DNA of 64,000 nucleotides. Origin: Tardiphaga sp052076105 (GTDB lineage: Bacteria > Pseudomonadota > Alphaproteobacteria > Rhizobiales > Xanthobacteraceae). The translations under genes and the position numbers were made by a program. Below the pieces are notes generated by a model. It was not told where the DNA came from. It saw only the letters and a program-made list of their open reading frames with translations, and made no database searches. Each line of letters begins with the position of its first letter. The first letter of the stretch is position 1. The stretch spans positions 5,580,001 through 5,644,000 of the forward strand of contig NZ_CP197245.1 in the NCBI RefSeq assembly GCF_052076105.1, written 5' to 3'. Of the stretch, positions 62,302 through 64,000 are shown in pieces.

Positions 62302-64000
62302 ATGCAACTTCAAAGATTTCCCGATGGATCCCTGCCGAACCGCGCGAAGACTTTCGTTGGCCGGCGCGCACTTCCCGGAGATGTAAGGGAGCCTGCAAAA
62401 GCCCTCTGGATGAAATCTCCCGAATTGCCTCTCGACGTAGGCGGGCCTGTCGATCGCCCGTTCAATCGTATGGGGGCCGAATTTGCCGGCGTGCCCGCCA
62501 TCACGCATCTGGATGCGGTGGCAAAGAGATTTCCGAACAACATAGCCATTAGCGATGACGCCCGCCAAGTCACATATTCGGATCTTCTCATCAGAGTTTT
62601 GACGCTGGCCCAGGCGATTACAGCGGTGGTTCCCGAAGGGCGGGCCGTCGGCCTGCTATTGCGCCACTCGATCTGGCATCCGATCGCCATGCTTGCATGT
62701 ATGGCGGCAGGGCGACCCTTGGTGCCGCTCAATCCGCGCGATCCGGACCAGCGGCTTGCCCACATTGTTGCCAATGCGCAGATTTCTGCACTGATCGGCC
62801 AGGGCGACAGTAGCTCGACCAAATGGATCGATGAAGACGGCCTGCGTTGGATCGATATTACGCGCGCCAACGAACCCTTCGGCGGCACCGCATCGCTTGA
62901 GCCGATCTCGGTGGATGCGCCTGCCCTCGTGCTCTACACCTCGGGCAGCACCGGACAGCCAAAGGGTGTCGTGAATAGCCAGCGCAGCTTACTCCAACGT
63001 GTCCAGCAATATGCGGATGCATGCCATATCGACGCCACCGATGTCTTTATGCCTCTGAGCGGCCCTACAACCATTGCGGGCACCAGAGAGATGCTCACGG
63101 CCTTGTTGACTGGCGCAAGACTGCATATGGCGGATGTCGAAGCCCTCGGCCTTCGCGGCGTGTTGCGTCAAATCCGATCGCAGCAGATAACGATCACCTA
63201 TATCGTTCCTGCTCTTCTGCGGGCAGTGATCGCCGCAAGCGATACCGGTGATTTCGAATCGCTTCGGGTCGTCCGTATTGGCGGTGAGAAGGTGTTGTGG
63301 ACGGATGTCGCACTCGTCCGAAAGGTCGTGAGGCCCTCCTGCTTCATTCAGATCAGCTATTCGTCGACCGAAACCACCGGCACGCAGTGGTTTCTTCCCG
63401 ACGACTGCAAAGAAAGCGATTTCAGTATGCCCCCGGTTGGCTATTTGCTTCCCGGAATGTCGTTTGCCGTTGTCGACGACAACGGGGTACCTGTGCCCAT
63501 CGGCGAGGTTGGTGAGCTGATCATCAAGAGCATGCATGTGCTACTTGGTTACTGGGAGAACGGTCAGGTGCTGCCTGCATTACCTGACCCGGATGACGAC
63601 CGTTGTCGCATTTTCCCGACAGGCGACCTTGTTATTGTCGATGCGCGCGGATTGATGCAGATGCTGGGACGAAAGGGGCGTCAACTCAAAATCAACGGGC
63701 GGCGTGTCGAACCGGCGGAGCTTGAGGTTGTCGTCCGGAGGATTCCCTATGTGAGCGACGCCGTCGCCATCGTGACCGACTCAAGCGAGCTGGTTATTTT
63801 TGCAGCGCCCGGCGTCGAAGCCAAGGCAACATTCACAGCTGACGTTCGAGACGTCATCAGGCAGACGCTTCCGACCGCGTTACATCCGACCAGATTGCAT
63901 GAAATCGCGGAACTTCCGCGTCTCGCCGGCGGAAAGATAGACGTCGCGAAACTCAAGGCGCTGGATACCGAAAGCCGAAGAGGTCCGCCCTCGCCTCGGC
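62302..64000 (+). CDS. Adenylate-forming acyl- or amino-acid-activating enzyme, 3' end beyond the window
   Basis: The frame is open from ATG 62302 to the end (566 codons so far). Adenylation motifs are in order: A3 YTSGSTGQPKGVV, A5-like SYSSTETTGTQW, A7 PTGDLVIVD, A8 GRKGRQLKINGRRVEPAELE and A10 LPRLAGGKIDVAKL with the catalytic Lys. It activates a carboxylic or amino acid as the AMP ester. A carrier or transferase domain may follow outside the window. Its place after the flippase suggests a role in acylating the polymer. Substrate is unknown. Confidence 0.88.
   Translation, partial: MQLQRFPDGSLPNRAKTFVGRRALPGDVREPAKALWMKSPELPLDVGGPVDRPFNRMGAEFAGVPAITHLDAVAKRFPNNIAISDDARQVTYSDLLIRVLTLAQAITAVVPEGRAVGLLLRHSIWHPIAMLACMAAGRPLVPLNPRDPDQRLAHIVANAQISALIGQGDSSSTKWIDEDGLRWIDITRANEPFGGTASLEPISVDAPALVLYTSGSTGQPKGVVNSQRSLLQRVQQYADACHIDATDVFMPLSGPTTIAGTREMLTALLTGARLHMADVEALGLRGVLRQIRSQQITITYIVPALLRAVIAASDTGDFESLRVVRIGGEKVLWTDVALVRKVVRPSCFIQISYSSTETTGTQWFLPDDCKESDFSMPPVGYLLPGMSFAVVDDNGVPVPIGEVGELIIKSMHVLLGYWENGQVLPALPDPDDDRCRIFPTGDLVIVDARGLMQMLGRKGRQLKINGRRVEPAELEVVVRRIPYVSDAVAIVTDSSELVIFAAPGVEAKATFTADVRDVIRQTLPTALHPTRLHEIAELPRLAGGKIDVAKLKALDTESRRGPPSPR

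Overview
The window reads as chromosomal DNA of an alphaproteobacterium, most likely of the Bradyrhizobium/Rhodopseudomonas/Tardiphaga group (Nitrobacteraceae). This rests on the D-tartrate dehydratase, which closely resembles the Bradyrhizobium enzyme as I remember it, on the small Cys-rich secreted repeat protein, on GC-rich codon use and on the intergenic palindromic repeats. No search was run, so the genus is an inference.

Positions 1 to about 25,000 are mostly conserved chromosome: a PhoD-like phosphatase fragment, typA, a zeta-class GST, a flavin amine oxidase, a DCC-family protein with a secreted hydrolase, ppa, an M20 peptidase, yggT-yggU-folD, tRNA-Ala(CGC), an SDR, a TerB-like protein, a DUF5939-type nucleotide cyclase, a P450, a Tat-exported hydrolase, an MFS carrier, proB, obgE, a DMT carrier, rpmA and rplU. 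Positions 25,127 to 30,095 hold tarD with a divergent LysR regulator, an orphan TadG-like protein, and a ROK-family protein whose motif order looks circularly permuted.

A tRNA-Ser(CGA) at 30,471 is followed by about 1.1 kb of decayed, frameshifted sequence. Next comes a tightly packed operon (31,658-38,943): cysteine hydrolase, XapX protein, amidohydrolase with a Cys/His-rich tail, DoxX protein, MFS carrier, exported double-VOC protein and outer-membrane porin. It looks like an uptake and catabolism unit for an unidentified substrate. A three-gene phosphorelay with overlapping start and stop codons, an AraC regulator and two LuxR-type regulators (39,073-45,466) follow.

From 46,032 to the window end lies an exopolysaccharide/capsule locus. 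It encodes amino-deoxysugar nucleotide synthesis (nucleotidyltransferase, aminotransferase, LegB-type dehydratase), a priming sugar phosphotransferase, an exported propeller-like protein, an ExoF-like export protein, a LuxR regulator, a GT4 glycosyltransferase, a Wzy-like polymerase, an AsnB-type amidotransferase, an ExoP/Wzc-like co-polymerase without a tyrosine tail, a protein joining a P-loop kinase to a Wzx-type flippase in one frame, and an adenylate-forming ligase cut by the window end. Together these supply priming, extension, flipping, polymerisation and export, with probable amide or acyl decoration. The kinase-flippase fusion is the most unusual single gene in the window.
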